Source: Marinifilum sp. D714 (lineage in GTDB: Bacteria; Bacteroidota; Bacteroidia; Bacteroidales; Marinifilaceae). Taken from it: DNA of 64,000 nucleotides. The DNA is taken from assembly GCF_030851345.1 (NCBI RefSeq), contig NZ_JALPNU010000013.1:1-64000 (forward strand). Direction: 5' to 3'. A program made the position numbers and the translations under genes. Shown one piece after another: positions 1 to 8,864 of the stretch. The stretch's first letter is position 1. The number at the start of each line of letters is the position of its first letter. Under the pieces are notes generated by a model, which saw nothing but the letters and a program-made list of their open reading frames with translations, did no database searches and was not told the origin of the DNA.

Positions 1-2
1 TC

Positions 3-41
3 GATAGACTAAAGGGTGGAGATACATATAAATTCAATTAA
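3..41 (+). CDS. Possible 3' end of an upstream gene (partial)
   Basis: An open frame enters from the left edge and ends in TAA at 39-41, giving a short tail that finishes in Tyr-Lys-Phe-Asn. The hairpin at 83-116 follows about 40 bases later, which fits the end of a plus-strand gene. Only 12 codons are visible, so neither the product nor the reality of the gene can be judged. Confidence 0.3.
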   Translation, partial: DRLKGGDTYKFN

Positions 42-82
42 TCCTTTCAATCATGCAAAATGATTCTAATTGATCCCAAAGA

Positions 83-116
83 AAAATCCCGAACTTACGA
101 GTCCGGGATTTTCTCT
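83..116. terminator. Rho-independent terminator, probably bidirectional
   Basis: The stem AAATCCCG / CGGGATTT closes a loop of about 12 bases, with a T-rich tail on the plus strand (TTTTCT) and a T-run on the minus strand (TTTTTC). It would end the gene entering from the left, and could also end transcription arriving from the helicase side. Confidence 0.6.
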
Positions 117-120
117 AACC

Positions 121-200
121 ACTATTTACTAACCTAAATCTAATTCTATGAAAAAACTTCTCTGTTTTGTACATTACAAATGTAGGGTAGAAGTGTGCTA
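121..200 (+). pseudogene. Leader and first codons of a TonB-receptor-like gene (remnant)
   Basis: The segment TTACTAACCTAA followed 11 bases later by an ATG and a run of lysine codons closely resembles the leader of the real TonB receptor gene at 40195-40230 (TTACTAACCTAACAATTC then ATG). Here the frame from ATG at 147 closes after 17 codons at about 200. This looks like the 5' end of a SusC-type gene whose body has been lost. It could instead be a short leader peptide. The call rests only on leader similarity. Confidence 0.3.
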
Positions 201-244
201 AATGGTTTAAACAAAAGTTAATGAAACTTAAAAGTGGAGGTACA

Positions 245-478
245 TTAAGCAATAACTCCAATAAAATGAAGAAAGATTAATAAAGCTACCATAAATATAA
301 ATCCCAAAAACCCATTATCCATTCTTTTTGATATTTCCTTGTAGGAAGGTAATTTCTCTCTTTTATTGAATGATCGAATAATTTCAATTATATATCGTAA
401 AAAATTTCCTATTTGTTTAAAGAAAAAATAGCTCATAATAACATTAATAAAGTATCCTTGTGTTTTATTTTTTGGCAA
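245..478 (-). CDS. Small membrane protein of unknown function
   Basis: Predicted 77-residue basic protein with a hydrophobic C-terminal segment (about residues 55-77) and a weaker aromatic, hydrophobic stretch near residues 9-20. It starts 11 bases after the helicase stop on the same strand, so it may be cotranscribed with it. The start would be TTG at 476-478, since no ATG lies nearby in frame. I do not recognise a family. The weak start codon and small size leave open that it is a chance frame. Confidence 0.4.
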   Translation of the reverse strand: MPKNKTQGYFINVIMSYFFFKQIGNFLRYIIEIIRSFNKREKLPSYKEISKRMDNGFLGFIFMVALLIFLHFIGVIA

Positions 479-489
479 ATTAAATGAAT

Positions 490-2952
490 CTACTCCTTCG
501 AATTCCTCAAAAAAGATTGTACATATCTTAGTTCCGAATAGCTGTAATCATTTCCCAATGCTTCTTTTACTGGGTTTAAACTATCGGTACCATGCTTTTT
601 GAACTGCTCTTTAATTTTTTTGATTTTCTTTTTTTCCACAAAGTCTTTTAAATCGAGCATGCCCAGGCCAACATAGTGTGCCAGGTGCGATTCAATTGTG
701 GTTTGTGACAAGTTGCGCAGAGCTGCAATTTCCCGAACATTTTTGCCATCGGAATACATGTCGTAACTCACCTCTTTGGTATTGGGTTTCTTGGGTTTTT
801 CTTCTGGTTCGGGCGTAAAATTAAGCATGCCCAAACCTTTTTCTTGCCTGTATTCCATTACTAGCTTTATTACCTCGCCACCATATCGTTCAATTTTCTT
901 TTTCCCAAATCCTTTTACCGCTTTTAGCTGGTCGGCCGAGCATGGCAACATGTTGGCAATATCAACCAAGCTGCGTTGCGAGGCAATCATATAAGCAGGA
1001 GCATTTATATTCTCCGATAGCTCTTTACGCCAGCTTTTTAATTTTCGAAGCAAGGTAGGATGTTCCACATTTTCATCTACCACATCGCTTTTTCGTTTGG
1101 CTCTATAACGAACTTTTTCCAAATGTGCCTTGGCCCTGATATCCAAATAAGAATCAAGCTTAAACCCATTGAGGCATGCCTTTACACAGCTAAGTTTCAC
1201 GTGCGAAAGCTCGTGCAATTGCTTCAGGTATTCTTCAATCAGCTTTTCAATGGCCTGATTATCGGTTTCAAACGAATGATTGTTTAAGATGGAAATTAGA
1301 TGCTGATCGAGCTTATCGGTGAAATACTTGCAGCCATTTTTTATTCTTTCCTGTGCTTCCTTGTTGTCATCCAATTTTTCATCTCCAAAGCAATACCTTT
1401 TTAAACTTGGAATAAACTTATCGGCAACAGTTAAAATCTCGGTTTGGAAGGCATCGAAGCCAGCTTTGATTTTCTCAGGCAGATTGCCCTGGAATGCTTT
1501 CAGGTTATCCTGTAGTTGCTTGTTGATATTTCGATACACTCTGTAAAGATCGGAGTAGGTAAACAGTTCCTCCAACAGCTGAAACTGGAAACTTCTTTTT
1601 GCCATTTCCAATTGTTCTTCCCTTGGTGGATTTTTCTCGATGTATTGGGTGAACTGAGAAACAGAACGATCGCAAATGATACCGCTTTCGCTTAATTTGG
1701 ATTTTAATACCAAACCTTCGAGAGTTTTGCATCGGCTCAAAGCCACATAAACCTGACCATGAGCAAAGGCTGCATTGGCATCGATAATGGCCTTGTCGAA
1801 AGTCAAGCCCTGGCTTTTGTGAATGGTGATGGCCCAAGCCAATTTCAGTGGATATTGGGTAAACTGACCAACCACATCTTCCTGAATCTCTTTCGATTCC
1901 TGGTTGATGCTGTATTTAATGCTTTGCCACTCTTCAGGATGTACCTCAATTTCGGAATGATCGTCTTCACATTTTACCAGAATGGCATCTTCTTCGAATC
2001 CGGTAACGGTACCAATTTTTCCATTGAAATATAGTTTTTCGGGCGAGCTATCGTTCTTAACGAACATTACCTGAGCACCTTTCTTTAATTTCAAATCTTC
2101 ATCGGTAGGATAGGAGTATTCGGGAAACTGTCCATCAATTCTGGCACTGAAAGATTCTGTGTTGCTTTTAAGCTTTTCCAGTTGTTCTTCGTTTATTTTT
2201 TGAGCTCGCGCATTGTGCGTAGTCAATGTAATGTAGCCATCCTTATTTTCTGGATTAAAATCAGGCAAATATCTTTTTTCCAATTCTTTGAATGAGGCCT
2301 GGGAAAGATGGTTGTTCCTGATTTCGTTTAAGATTTGAATGAAATCCTGATCTTTCTGGCGATAAACATGTTTTAACTCTATGCTAATGTGTTGCGAGGA
2401 ACGAAAAGCACGACTGCTAAAGAAAAATGCAGTATCGTAATGCTGGCTGAGCAAACTCCACTCCTCATTTTTTACTACAGGAGGAAGCTGTTGCAAATCT
2501 CCAATCATGAGTACCTGCACGCCACCAAAAGGCAGGTTTCGGTTCTTGAATTTTCTCAGCACTTCATCAATTCCATCCAGTAAGTCTGCACGAACCATAC
2601 TAATCTCATCAATGATGAGAAGATCCAAAGATTTAATCAGGTTGATTTTTTCCTTTCGGTATTTGCGCACCGAAGCTTCGCTTGCATTGGGTTTTTCATT
2701 CAGGATTTGACCGGGAAGAATGGGGCCAAATGGCAACTGAAAAAAGGAATGTATGGTAACACCTCCCGCATTAATGGCTGCCACACCCGTTGGTGCAACC
2801 ACGACCATTCGCTTAGGCAATTCAGCCTTAAGTTGTTTCAGAAATGTGGTTTTACCAGTACCGGCTTTTCCTGTCAGAAAAATTGTGGTATTCGTATTTC
2901 TAACGAATTTATGCGCAAGTTCGAGTTGTGAATTGGATTCCATTTCGTGCAA
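490..2952 (-). CDS. Pif1/RecD-like superfamily 1 DNA helicase with HRDC and HTH domains
   Basis: This 820-residue ATP-dependent helicase probably acts in DNA repair or replication-fork maintenance. Walker A (GKAGTGKTT) lies at residues 28-36 and Walker B (LLIIDE) at 111-116, followed by the PPVV and YRQ motifs of Pif1-like enzymes. A UvrD_C_2-type segment (AITIHKSQG) sits near residue 375. After a long helical linker the C-terminus holds an HRDC-like domain (around 690-745, with VKGFGKKKIERYG) and a HTH_40-type helix-turn-helix domain (about 760-800). That tail is typical of Bacteroidota proteins and is also seen on RecQ. Another possible start is the Met three residues downstream (MESNSQ). 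It appears intact. The exact substrate is not known from sequence. Confidence 0.85.
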   Translation of the reverse strand: MHEMESNSQLELAHKFVRNTNTTIFLTGKAGTGKTTFLKQLKAELPKRMVVVAPTGVAAINAGGVTIHSFFQLPFGPILPGQILNEKPNASEASVRKYRKEKINLIKSLDLLIIDEISMVRADLLDGIDEVLRKFKNRNLPFGGVQVLMIGDLQQLPPVVKNEEWSLLSQHYDTAFFFSSRAFRSSQHISIELKHVYRQKDQDFIQILNEIRNNHLSQASFKELEKRYLPDFNPENKDGYITLTTHNARAQKINEEQLEKLKSNTESFSARIDGQFPEYSYPTDEDLKLKKGAQVMFVKNDSSPEKLYFNGKIGTVTGFEEDAILVKCEDDHSEIEVHPEEWQSIKYSINQESKEIQEDVVGQFTQYPLKLAWAITIHKSQGLTFDKAIIDANAAFAHGQVYVALSRCKTLEGLVLKSKLSESGIICDRSVSQFTQYIEKNPPREEQLEMAKRSFQFQLLEELFTYSDLYRVYRNINKQLQDNLKAFQGNLPEKIKAGFDAFQTEILTVADKFIPSLKRYCFGDEKLDDNKEAQERIKNGCKYFTDKLDQHLISILNNHSFETDNQAIEKLIEEYLKQLHELSHVKLSCVKACLNGFKLDSYLDIRAKAHLEKVRYRAKRKSDVVDENVEHPTLLRKLKSWRKELSENINAPAYMIASQRSLVDIANMLPCSADQLKAVKGFGKKKIERYGGEVIKLVMEYRQEKGLGMLNFTPEPEEKPKKPNTKEVSYDMYSDGKNVREIAALRNLSQTTIESHLAHYVGLGMLDLKDFVEKKKIKKIKEQFKKHGTDSLNPVKEALGNDYSYSELRYVQSFLRNSKE

Positions 2953-3210
2953 TTTTGTAAGAATTTAAAATTACAAAATGCTTATCAGACTAAACAAAAT
3001 ATCAATATGAATTTAATCAAAATTCAATAATTTTATTTGTATATGTTCCAAACAAATTTAAAATAGGTTTCACATCGTTGAGATCAAACATTTTTCCTAC
3101 AAGAATATCAATATCATAAAAAACTTTTATGAAATAGATGAATTTTTGTCACCCAAATTCAATCATTATGCATCTCAATAATATAACCTAATATTAATTT
3201 AAAAACGAGA

Positions 3211-3387
3211 ATGTTTAGAATTAGTGATAATCAAAAAAAGCAATTGGCCATGTCTTTTTACGTGAGTGTAATTTTGTTTTACGCGCAGACATCTAGTTAT
3301 CTGGAAGCAACATTTATAAGTTTATTTGTTTGTGTTGCGGTCTATATCTCAATGGTTTTAAAAAATAAGGGAAAAGAAAGCAAATAA
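3211..3387 (+). CDS. Small hydrophobic protein (58 residues), unknown
   Basis: An ATG-initiated frame of 58 codons ends in TAA at 3385-3387. The product has a short polar N-terminus (MFRISDNQKKQ), two hydrophobic segments (about residues 12-26 and 32-51) and a basic tail (KNKGKESK), as in a two-helix inner-membrane microprotein following the positive-inside rule. It stands alone between the divergent helicase and the convergent response regulator. An A-rich stretch precedes the ATG, but no clear ribosome binding site is seen, as is usual in Bacteroidota. It may be real or a chance frame. Confidence 0.45.
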   Translation: MFRISDNQKKQLAMSFYVSVILFYAQTSSYLEATFISLFVCVAVYISMVLKNKGKESK

Positions 3388-3417
3388 GTGCCAAAATATA
3401 CTGACCAAAAAGCCGAG

Positions 3418-3456
3418 TTGAAATAGAATAATTAATATATAATTATTCTATTTCAA
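3418..3456. repeat. Perfect 17-bp AT-rich inverted repeat overlapping a stop codon
   Basis: TTGAAATAGAATAATTA at 3418-3434 is exactly complementary to 3440-3456, with a 5-base loop. The last codons and stop of the response regulator gene (TAA at 3443-3445, minus strand) lie inside the stem. On the minus strand a T-rich stretch (CTTTTTGG) follows about 15 bases later, so it may act as a 3' stabilising hairpin or weak terminator for the two-component operon. Confidence 0.6.
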
Positions 3457-4087
3457 TAATTTTATTCTTAACAGCATACATTACTAAGGATGTAGAGTTT
3501 TTGCAACCTGTTTTACTAAGTAAGTTGGCACGATGACGATCAACAGTTCTGTGACTGATGAAAAGGTGTTCGGCAATTTCTGCATTGCTAAAACCATCAC
3601 AAATTAGCTTTAAAACTTCGAGTTCTCTGGTTGAGAGTTTAACCGTATCGGTTCTGAGTTTTTGCAATCTTTTTTGGTCCAATATATCCACAAGTAACTC
3701 TTGAGAGAAGTATGATTTTCCTGCGATAACAGCTTCGATGGCGGCGATTAGTTCATCGGCATCTGAGTTTTTAAGCAGGAAGCCTTTTACTCCTGCGTCC
3801 AGCATTTGGTCGTAGTATTCTTCTTCACCATGCATCGAAAGAACAATCACTTTAAGATCAGGATATTTCTCCATCGCAATTCGAGTGGCTTCAATGCCAT
3901 TCATTTCTGGCATATTAATATCCATTAAGGCAATATCGATTGTTTCATTTTCAGCCATTTTAAGAAACTCCTTTCCGTTCGAGGCTTCTCCAATAACAGT
4001 AATGTTTGGAATATTACTTAATAAGAAGCGCAATCCGCTTCTAAACATCTTGTGATCGTCAACAATTATTACCTTATTTTCTTCCAT
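3443..4087 (-). CDS. LuxR/NarL-family two-component response regulator
   Basis: This 214-residue regulator has a receiver domain (residues 1-120) with acidic pocket D10/D11, phosphoacceptor D56 (LMDINMP) and conserved Lys in FLLKN. The C-terminal LuxR-type HTH (about 145-210; LSTRELEVLKLICDGFSNAEIA) ends in the usual DNA-recognition helix. It lies 7 bases downstream of the histidine kinase gene on the same strand and is its obvious partner. Targets are unknown. It should bind DNA as a phosphorylated dimer. Confidence 0.92.
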   Translation of the reverse strand: MEENKVIIVDDHKMFRSGLRFLLSNIPNITVIGEASNGKEFLKMAENETIDIALMDINMPEMNGIEATRIAMEKYPDLKVIVLSMHGEEEYYDQMLDAGVKGFLLKNSDADELIAAIEAVIAGKSYFSQELLVDILDQKRLQKLRTDTVKLSTRELEVLKLICDGFSNAEIAEHLFISHRTVDRHRANLLSKTGCKNSTSLVMYAVKNKIIEIE

Positions 4088-4094
4088 TTTGCAA

Positions 4095-6818
4095 TTATAA
4101 TTTTATTTCAATAACAGCCATCATTCCGCCGCGTTCCGGATTACTTTTTATTTTGTGTGTTCCATTTAAAGATCGGATACGACTTAGCACATTATACAAT
4201 CCCATTCCGCTTGAAGTGCCAGCATTTATCTTTTTAGAATCAAAACCTATTCCATCATCAATATAAATTAAGGATAAAAGTTTGTCTTCAAGTGAAAGGT
4301 TGATTTCGATATTTGTGGCCTTGGCATGCTTGATGGTGTTATTGATAAGCTCTGTTACTACCCTAAAAATAACAACTTCTACCTGGTGATTCAACCGTTC
4401 CTTCATATTTTCGGCATAAAAACTGATGTTTATGGCCTGGGAAACATTAATCTTATTGGTGAATGATTGAATTGCTTTTTCTAAACCAAAATCATTTAAA
4501 ATATGAGGACTCAAGTTGTTCGATATTTCTTTAATACTTACCAATGCTTCGTTTACGGCGTCTAAAGAGGCACTTATGATATTATCCTTGTCATCTTTGG
4601 TTTTTACTTTTCCCAGTGATGAGAGGTATAGATTTATACTTGAAAGCAATGGACCAATGGAATCATGCAAATCGGTTGCAAATCGCTTTCTTTCGCTTTC
4701 TTCAGTGTTGATAACAGCATTTAAAATCTTACGTTCGGTTTCTTGTCTGATACTGATATCGGTACCAACAGAAAGAATTAGTTTGCTATCCTGAAGCTCA
4801 ATTAAACTCAGGTGAATTTCAACAGGAAAAGTGCTACCATCTTTACGACGTTGCACCGATTCAAATGAAACTGAAGGATTTGAAGTGCTTAGTTTCTTGC
4901 GATAAGTATGAAGTTTTGAACTGCTGTGAACCGTATCAATTTCACTATAATTTAATTCCAGCAATTCGCTTTGCTTGTATCCCAACCATTTGCATGCAGC
5001 AGAATTGGCATCCAAAATCTGACCATCAATATTGTAAATCAGAATTTCATCAGAAGCTTGTTCAATTAGCGAGCGCCAGCGTTGTTCCGAGACTCTAAGT
5101 TTTTTTTCTTCCTCACGAATTTGTTCTTCGGCAACCTTACGTTGGTTGATATCAATCAGCGTTCCCACCATGTTTAAGGGTTTTCCATCTTCGGAATAGT
5201 CCAGAATTTTCCCTTTTGCCTTGAACCACATCCATGTTTTATTCTTGGAACAAATTCTAAATTCGATTACAAACATTTCGCTTTTACCCGATCTGTTCTG
5301 CTTGTCTTTTTGTTTAATAATAATCAGATCCTCTGGATGAATAACCTTACATAGTAATTTCCGGGTATCTTTTTTGGTTACTGAATGGTACCCAAGTTTG
5401 TCCCAAATGGTTTTACTAATGAAAATCTCATTAGTCTTAAAATTGTGCTCCCATACACCATCCGAATTCGAATCGAGCATGTGAAGCAACCTGTTTCTAC
5501 TACTTTTTAATTCCTCATTTGCATGTTCAAGGTTTTCGGTTCGTTCCTTGACCAATTCCAAGAGGTTATGGCGGTGATGTTCGAGTTCTTTGTTTTGTTT
5601 TATAATTTGCTCAGTTTGCAATTCCAGTTTTTCATTGGCAAAAATGATTTCTTTGGTACGTTCAGCAACTCTTCTATCCAGTTCCTCATTAATTCTTTTT
5701 AATCTTCTTTCATTTCTTTCGCGCTTAATGGTAGTGTATCTAAGAATGAAAATAATTACCACAATAAAAATGGCAATCACAACCAATGAGGTTTGGTATT
5801 GTTTTATGATTGAAGGAGGTTGATGGCTGATAAAGCTACCTTTGGGCAGTTGTCGAGGTAGGATTTTAAATCGCTTCATCTGTTCAAAATCAAACTTGAA
5901 TTGATTATAGCCTTCCTTTATTATGGGAATATCCGAAGCGTTTTCACCATTTAAAATCATCAAGGCTGATTTTGCAGCCAGTTCTCCTTGTTTAAGTCCA
6001 CTGGTTATCATTCCACCAACAATACCTTCGTTAAAATAAAATTCCCAACTGCTGTATATTGGTAGGTTTGTGACTTTGCGTATGATTTCTATACTTTCCT
6101 GATAGGAAATATAGTTTCCTTCTTTATCCCGACTAAAATTGATGAGATATATAATGCTTTGCGGATCAAGTTTTTCTACATTTTGAACAAGTTCATCAAT
6201 TGATAAATTTTCAAGAAAAACCAATTTGGCATCGGTGTCAACCTCAGGCCAGATATCTTTTACATTATTTCTATTTAAAATTGCTGATCTGGTTTGGTTA
6301 TCGTTAATCACCACCAATTGTTTGGTTTTGGGATGTAGTTGAAGCGCAATTTCGATGGTTTTTTTCGAATCAATTTCTTCGGTAACACCTGTAACCTGGT
6401 CAAAGCCATTAATTAAATTGGATGAATATTCATCGACACCGCAAAATACAATTGGGATTTTATCAAAATAATTCCGATAATAGGTCCTTACAAAATCGAG
6501 GGCATTGTTATCGCAAACTATAATAACATCGAAAAGGTTTTTTTGATGTTTTAAATCGTAAAGTTTTGCAAACTCGGTCAAATATTCAGCCTCGGAATGC
6601 CTTTTTGTATCCATGTATTCAAAGATGATTTCTATGTCATCATCTTGATCAAGAACGGACAAAATTCCTTCACTGATATTATCAGTCCAATTTAATCCCT
6701 GGTGATAGGAGTGAAGTACAAGAACTTGCTTTTTTCGGGCAGCAGTTTCAAAACTGCAAAGCAATACACAAATGCATATTAGCAGAATCCCGATTGATAT
6801 ATTTTTAAAATACTTCAT
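4095..6818 (-). CDS. NarL-type sensor histidine kinase with ABC-substrate-binding-like sensor domain and two PAS domains
   Basis: This is a 907-residue membrane sensor. A signal-anchor (about 7-25) is followed by a periplasmic domain (28-340) that resembles the ABC_sub_bind family (QVLVLHSYHQ, IPIVFCGVDE and LVVINDN segments). Then come one membrane helix (343-360), a coiled coil (365-450), two PAS/PAC modules (roughly 455-560 and 575-690), a HisKA_3 dimerisation domain with phospho-acceptor H718 (LHDSIGPLL) and a HATPase_c domain (ELINNTIKHA, DDGIGFD, GMGLYNV). The adjacent regulator completes the system. The ligand is unknown: no ABC transporter genes are next to it, so the domain probably works as a stand-alone sensor. 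Confidence 0.9.
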   Translation of the reverse strand: MKYFKNISIGILLICICVLLCSFETAARKKQVLVLHSYHQGLNWTDNISEGILSVLDQDDDIEIIFEYMDTKRHSEAEYLTEFAKLYDLKHQKNLFDVIIVCDNNALDFVRTYYRNYFDKIPIVFCGVDEYSSNLINGFDQVTGVTEEIDSKKTIEIALQLHPKTKQLVVINDNQTRSAILNRNNVKDIWPEVDTDAKLVFLENLSIDELVQNVEKLDPQSIIYLINFSRDKEGNYISYQESIEIIRKVTNLPIYSSWEFYFNEGIVGGMITSGLKQGELAAKSALMILNGENASDIPIIKEGYNQFKFDFEQMKRFKILPRQLPKGSFISHQPPSIIKQYQTSLVVIAIFIVVIIFILRYTTIKRERNERRLKRINEELDRRVAERTKEIIFANEKLELQTEQIIKQNKELEHHRHNLLELVKERTENLEHANEELKSSRNRLLHMLDSNSDGVWEHNFKTNEIFISKTIWDKLGYHSVTKKDTRKLLCKVIHPEDLIIIKQKDKQNRSGKSEMFVIEFRICSKNKTWMWFKAKGKILDYSEDGKPLNMVGTLIDINQRKVAEEQIREEEKKLRVSEQRWRSLIEQASDEILIYNIDGQILDANSAACKWLGYKQSELLELNYSEIDTVHSSSKLHTYRKKLSTSNPSVSFESVQRRKDGSTFPVEIHLSLIELQDSKLILSVGTDISIRQETERKILNAVINTEESERKRFATDLHDSIGPLLSSINLYLSSLGKVKTKDDKDNIISASLDAVNEALVSIKEISNNLSPHILNDFGLEKAIQSFTNKINVSQAINISFYAENMKERLNHQVEVVIFRVVTELINNTIKHAKATNIEINLSLEDKLLSLIYIDDGIGFDSKKINAGTSSGMGLYNVLSRIRSLNGTHKIKSNPERGGMMAVIEIKL

Positions 6819-6948
6819 TCTCTTTATTCAGAACAACACATCAAATTAGTTGAATGTTTGGAAAGATACTAAGCTTAATGATGTTTTACAATGTTGTAAA
6901 ATACCCATTTTTTGATCCAGTTCAGGTAATGACTAATTCTAAAAAAAT

Positions 6949-6990
6949 AAAAGGCTGATTCTTTAATAAGAGTCAGCCTTTATATCTTTT
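6949..6990 (-). terminator. Terminator of the M49-like peptidase gene
   Basis: The stem AAAGGCTGA / TCAGCCTTT spans 6950-6981. On the minus strand it is followed by a T-rich tail (TTATTTTTTT), about 55 bases after the peptidase stop at 7036. Confidence 0.75.
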
Positions 6991-7035
6991 ATGAGTAATC
7001 AATTATTCATTACCAATTACTCATTATTAATTGAA

Positions 7036-8676
7036 TTATAGTCCAAGAACTTTAGCGCCTTGCTTAAATACAACATCTTTAGGAATTCCCGCAGAGTTTA
7101 CACGATCAAGATCTTTTTGTAAATCTTCACGGATATAACCTCTTTCAGCAATCATTTGTTTTGCCTTTTCGTAGTTACCGTCACCCTGAACAATTAGAAT
7201 TTGTTTTCCTAATTCATTCATAGCAGCTTTCATTTTTTCGAAATCTACTTTGTAAGTTCCGGTTTCAGGATTTCTTGTGAAAGCACCTTGTTCTTCGAAG
7301 AAATAGAAACGCATCATGTTTGCTTTACCATGAGCACTTGCCGCACCAAAGCGAACAGAACGGAAAATACCAGCCATGAAAGTAACATAGTTATCCATTA
7401 GCTTGCTCTTGTCCATTTCGCCCCACTCAGCCATTTGAGTAATCATGTATAATCCTAAAATATCAGCTTTACCTTCCTCGATAGAAGTGTAAGTATCTTT
7501 AAGAGCCTTACGAACGCTTACCTTATCTTTTAAAGTGTAGTTGATACCTAAACCATGAGCTACTTCGTGGAACATTACATTTTCGAAGAATGCATCAAAA
7601 GTAACGTTCTTACGTTGGCTTTCGTCAATCAATAAATCTGAAATAGGAACCAAGATCTTATCGAATTTAGCTTGCATAGCATTTTTCAACTGAAGTTTTC
7701 TACTTCCTTTTGCAGCGTGTACACGAGGATCGTTTGGTAGGTTAATTGCGATGTTTTTGCTACCTGCGTTGCAATCACCAGCGTAGTATATTACATCGTA
7801 AGCATTCATGTCAGCATTGGCATTTGCTTTTTCAGCTTTGTATTCAGCAGGAACAGGAAGACCTTCTTGTAAACGTGGCAATAAAGAAGCGAACTTCGAT
7901 AGTTTTTCACTCCAAACTTTGTCTTTCACCAAAATCTGACCAGAGTGAGAAGCTTTGTATCCGTAAAGGGCATCTTCATAAGTTTCGATAGGACCAACTA
8001 CAAAATCAATGGTATTCGATTTCATATCCATCCAAGCCAAATCAGAAGCCAAGTAATCATCAGTTAAAAGAGCTTCAGCACGAAGTTCAAGGTATTTCTT
8101 TAAACCTGCGTCTTCAGCTAATTCAGCAGCTTTCTTTAACAAGTCAGATGCTTTTTTAATTTCTTCGGGATATACTTCGTGGTAAGGAGCAACTCTTAAT
8201 TTGCCATCTTCATCACGAACGATTTTAGTATACCAATCAGTTTTCATTTCATCCTCGATAGCATCGAACTCTTCAGCAGTCATATCTTTTGGATAGAAAT
8301 TAGCTCCTTTTGGTTTAGCTCCAAATCCATCAATGAAAGCTTTATTATCATCTAATCTGTCCCAAGGGCCATAGTTAATTTTTGAGTAAGCAACAGCTGC
8401 TGGATCAGTTAATTTAGAAAGGAATTCTGATTTGTCACCAATTGCATCTTTCCAGAACAATTCTTCCATGATATCAGCTACCTCAATTAAAATAGGAAGC
8501 ATTTGTTTTTCCTTCTCAGTAAGAAGATTCAAATCAGTAGTTAGCTCGAATTCAGCATACTGATCTACCAACTTTTGAGTTGGAGAAACCACTACTTCTT
8601 TTTTTTCTTTTTGGTTACAAGCTACTAAACCAATAATTAGGCCTAACAACAAAGTAACAGATGCGAGTTTTTTCAT
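7036..8676 (-). CDS. M49-like (dipeptidyl-peptidase III-type) zinc metallopeptidase lipoprotein
   Basis: This 546-residue protein starts with a lipoprotein signal (lipobox LVAC, Cys20), so it is probably anchored in the periplasmic or outer membrane. The zinc site is FHEVAHGLG, followed about 30 residues later by EEGKAD, the position of the third ligand in DPP III relatives (EECRAD). Classical M49 enzymes have HEXXGH, whereas here the spacing is HEXXH-G, as in the plant Nudix-linked DPP III-like group. It is somewhat shorter than eukaryotic DPP III (about 730). It likely removes dipeptides from oligopeptides. It stands alone, divergent from the C1 aminopeptidase gene at 8865, with which it may share peptide catabolism. 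Confidence 0.75.
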   Translation of the reverse strand: MKKLASVTLLLGLIIGLVACNQKEKKEVVVSPTQKLVDQYAEFELTTDLNLLTEKEKQMLPILIEVADIMEELFWKDAIGDKSEFLSKLTDPAAVAYSKINYGPWDRLDDNKAFIDGFGAKPKGANFYPKDMTAEEFDAIEDEMKTDWYTKIVRDEDGKLRVAPYHEVYPEEIKKASDLLKKAAELAEDAGLKKYLELRAEALLTDDYLASDLAWMDMKSNTIDFVVGPIETYEDALYGYKASHSGQILVKDKVWSEKLSKFASLLPRLQEGLPVPAEYKAEKANANADMNAYDVIYYAGDCNAGSKNIAINLPNDPRVHAAKGSRKLQLKNAMQAKFDKILVPISDLLIDESQRKNVTFDAFFENVMFHEVAHGLGINYTLKDKVSVRKALKDTYTSIEEGKADILGLYMITQMAEWGEMDKSKLMDNYVTFMAGIFRSVRFGAASAHGKANMMRFYFFEEQGAFTRNPETGTYKVDFEKMKAAMNELGKQILIVQGDGNYEKAKQMIAERGYIREDLQKDLDRVNSAGIPKDVVFKQGAKVLGL

Positions 8677-8864
8677 TTTTGCAATGATATTAGTTAGAAA
8701 ATGTTGTTTATGATATTTGAAATCAGGGTAAAAGTTGATTGATTATTTTTACCTTGCATGATCTTTCAAAACATTCAAAATTACAAGCAAAGATTTGCAT
8801 TATCAAGATTTATGCATGGAAAGCTGGCAGTTTTGATTTTTTATAAACAACAAACAAAATTACC

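Noticed and set aside
1505-1837. Minus-strand open frame of 110 codons within the helicase gene
   Set aside because: It overlaps the helicase in another frame, has no family signature and the helicase frame is intact.
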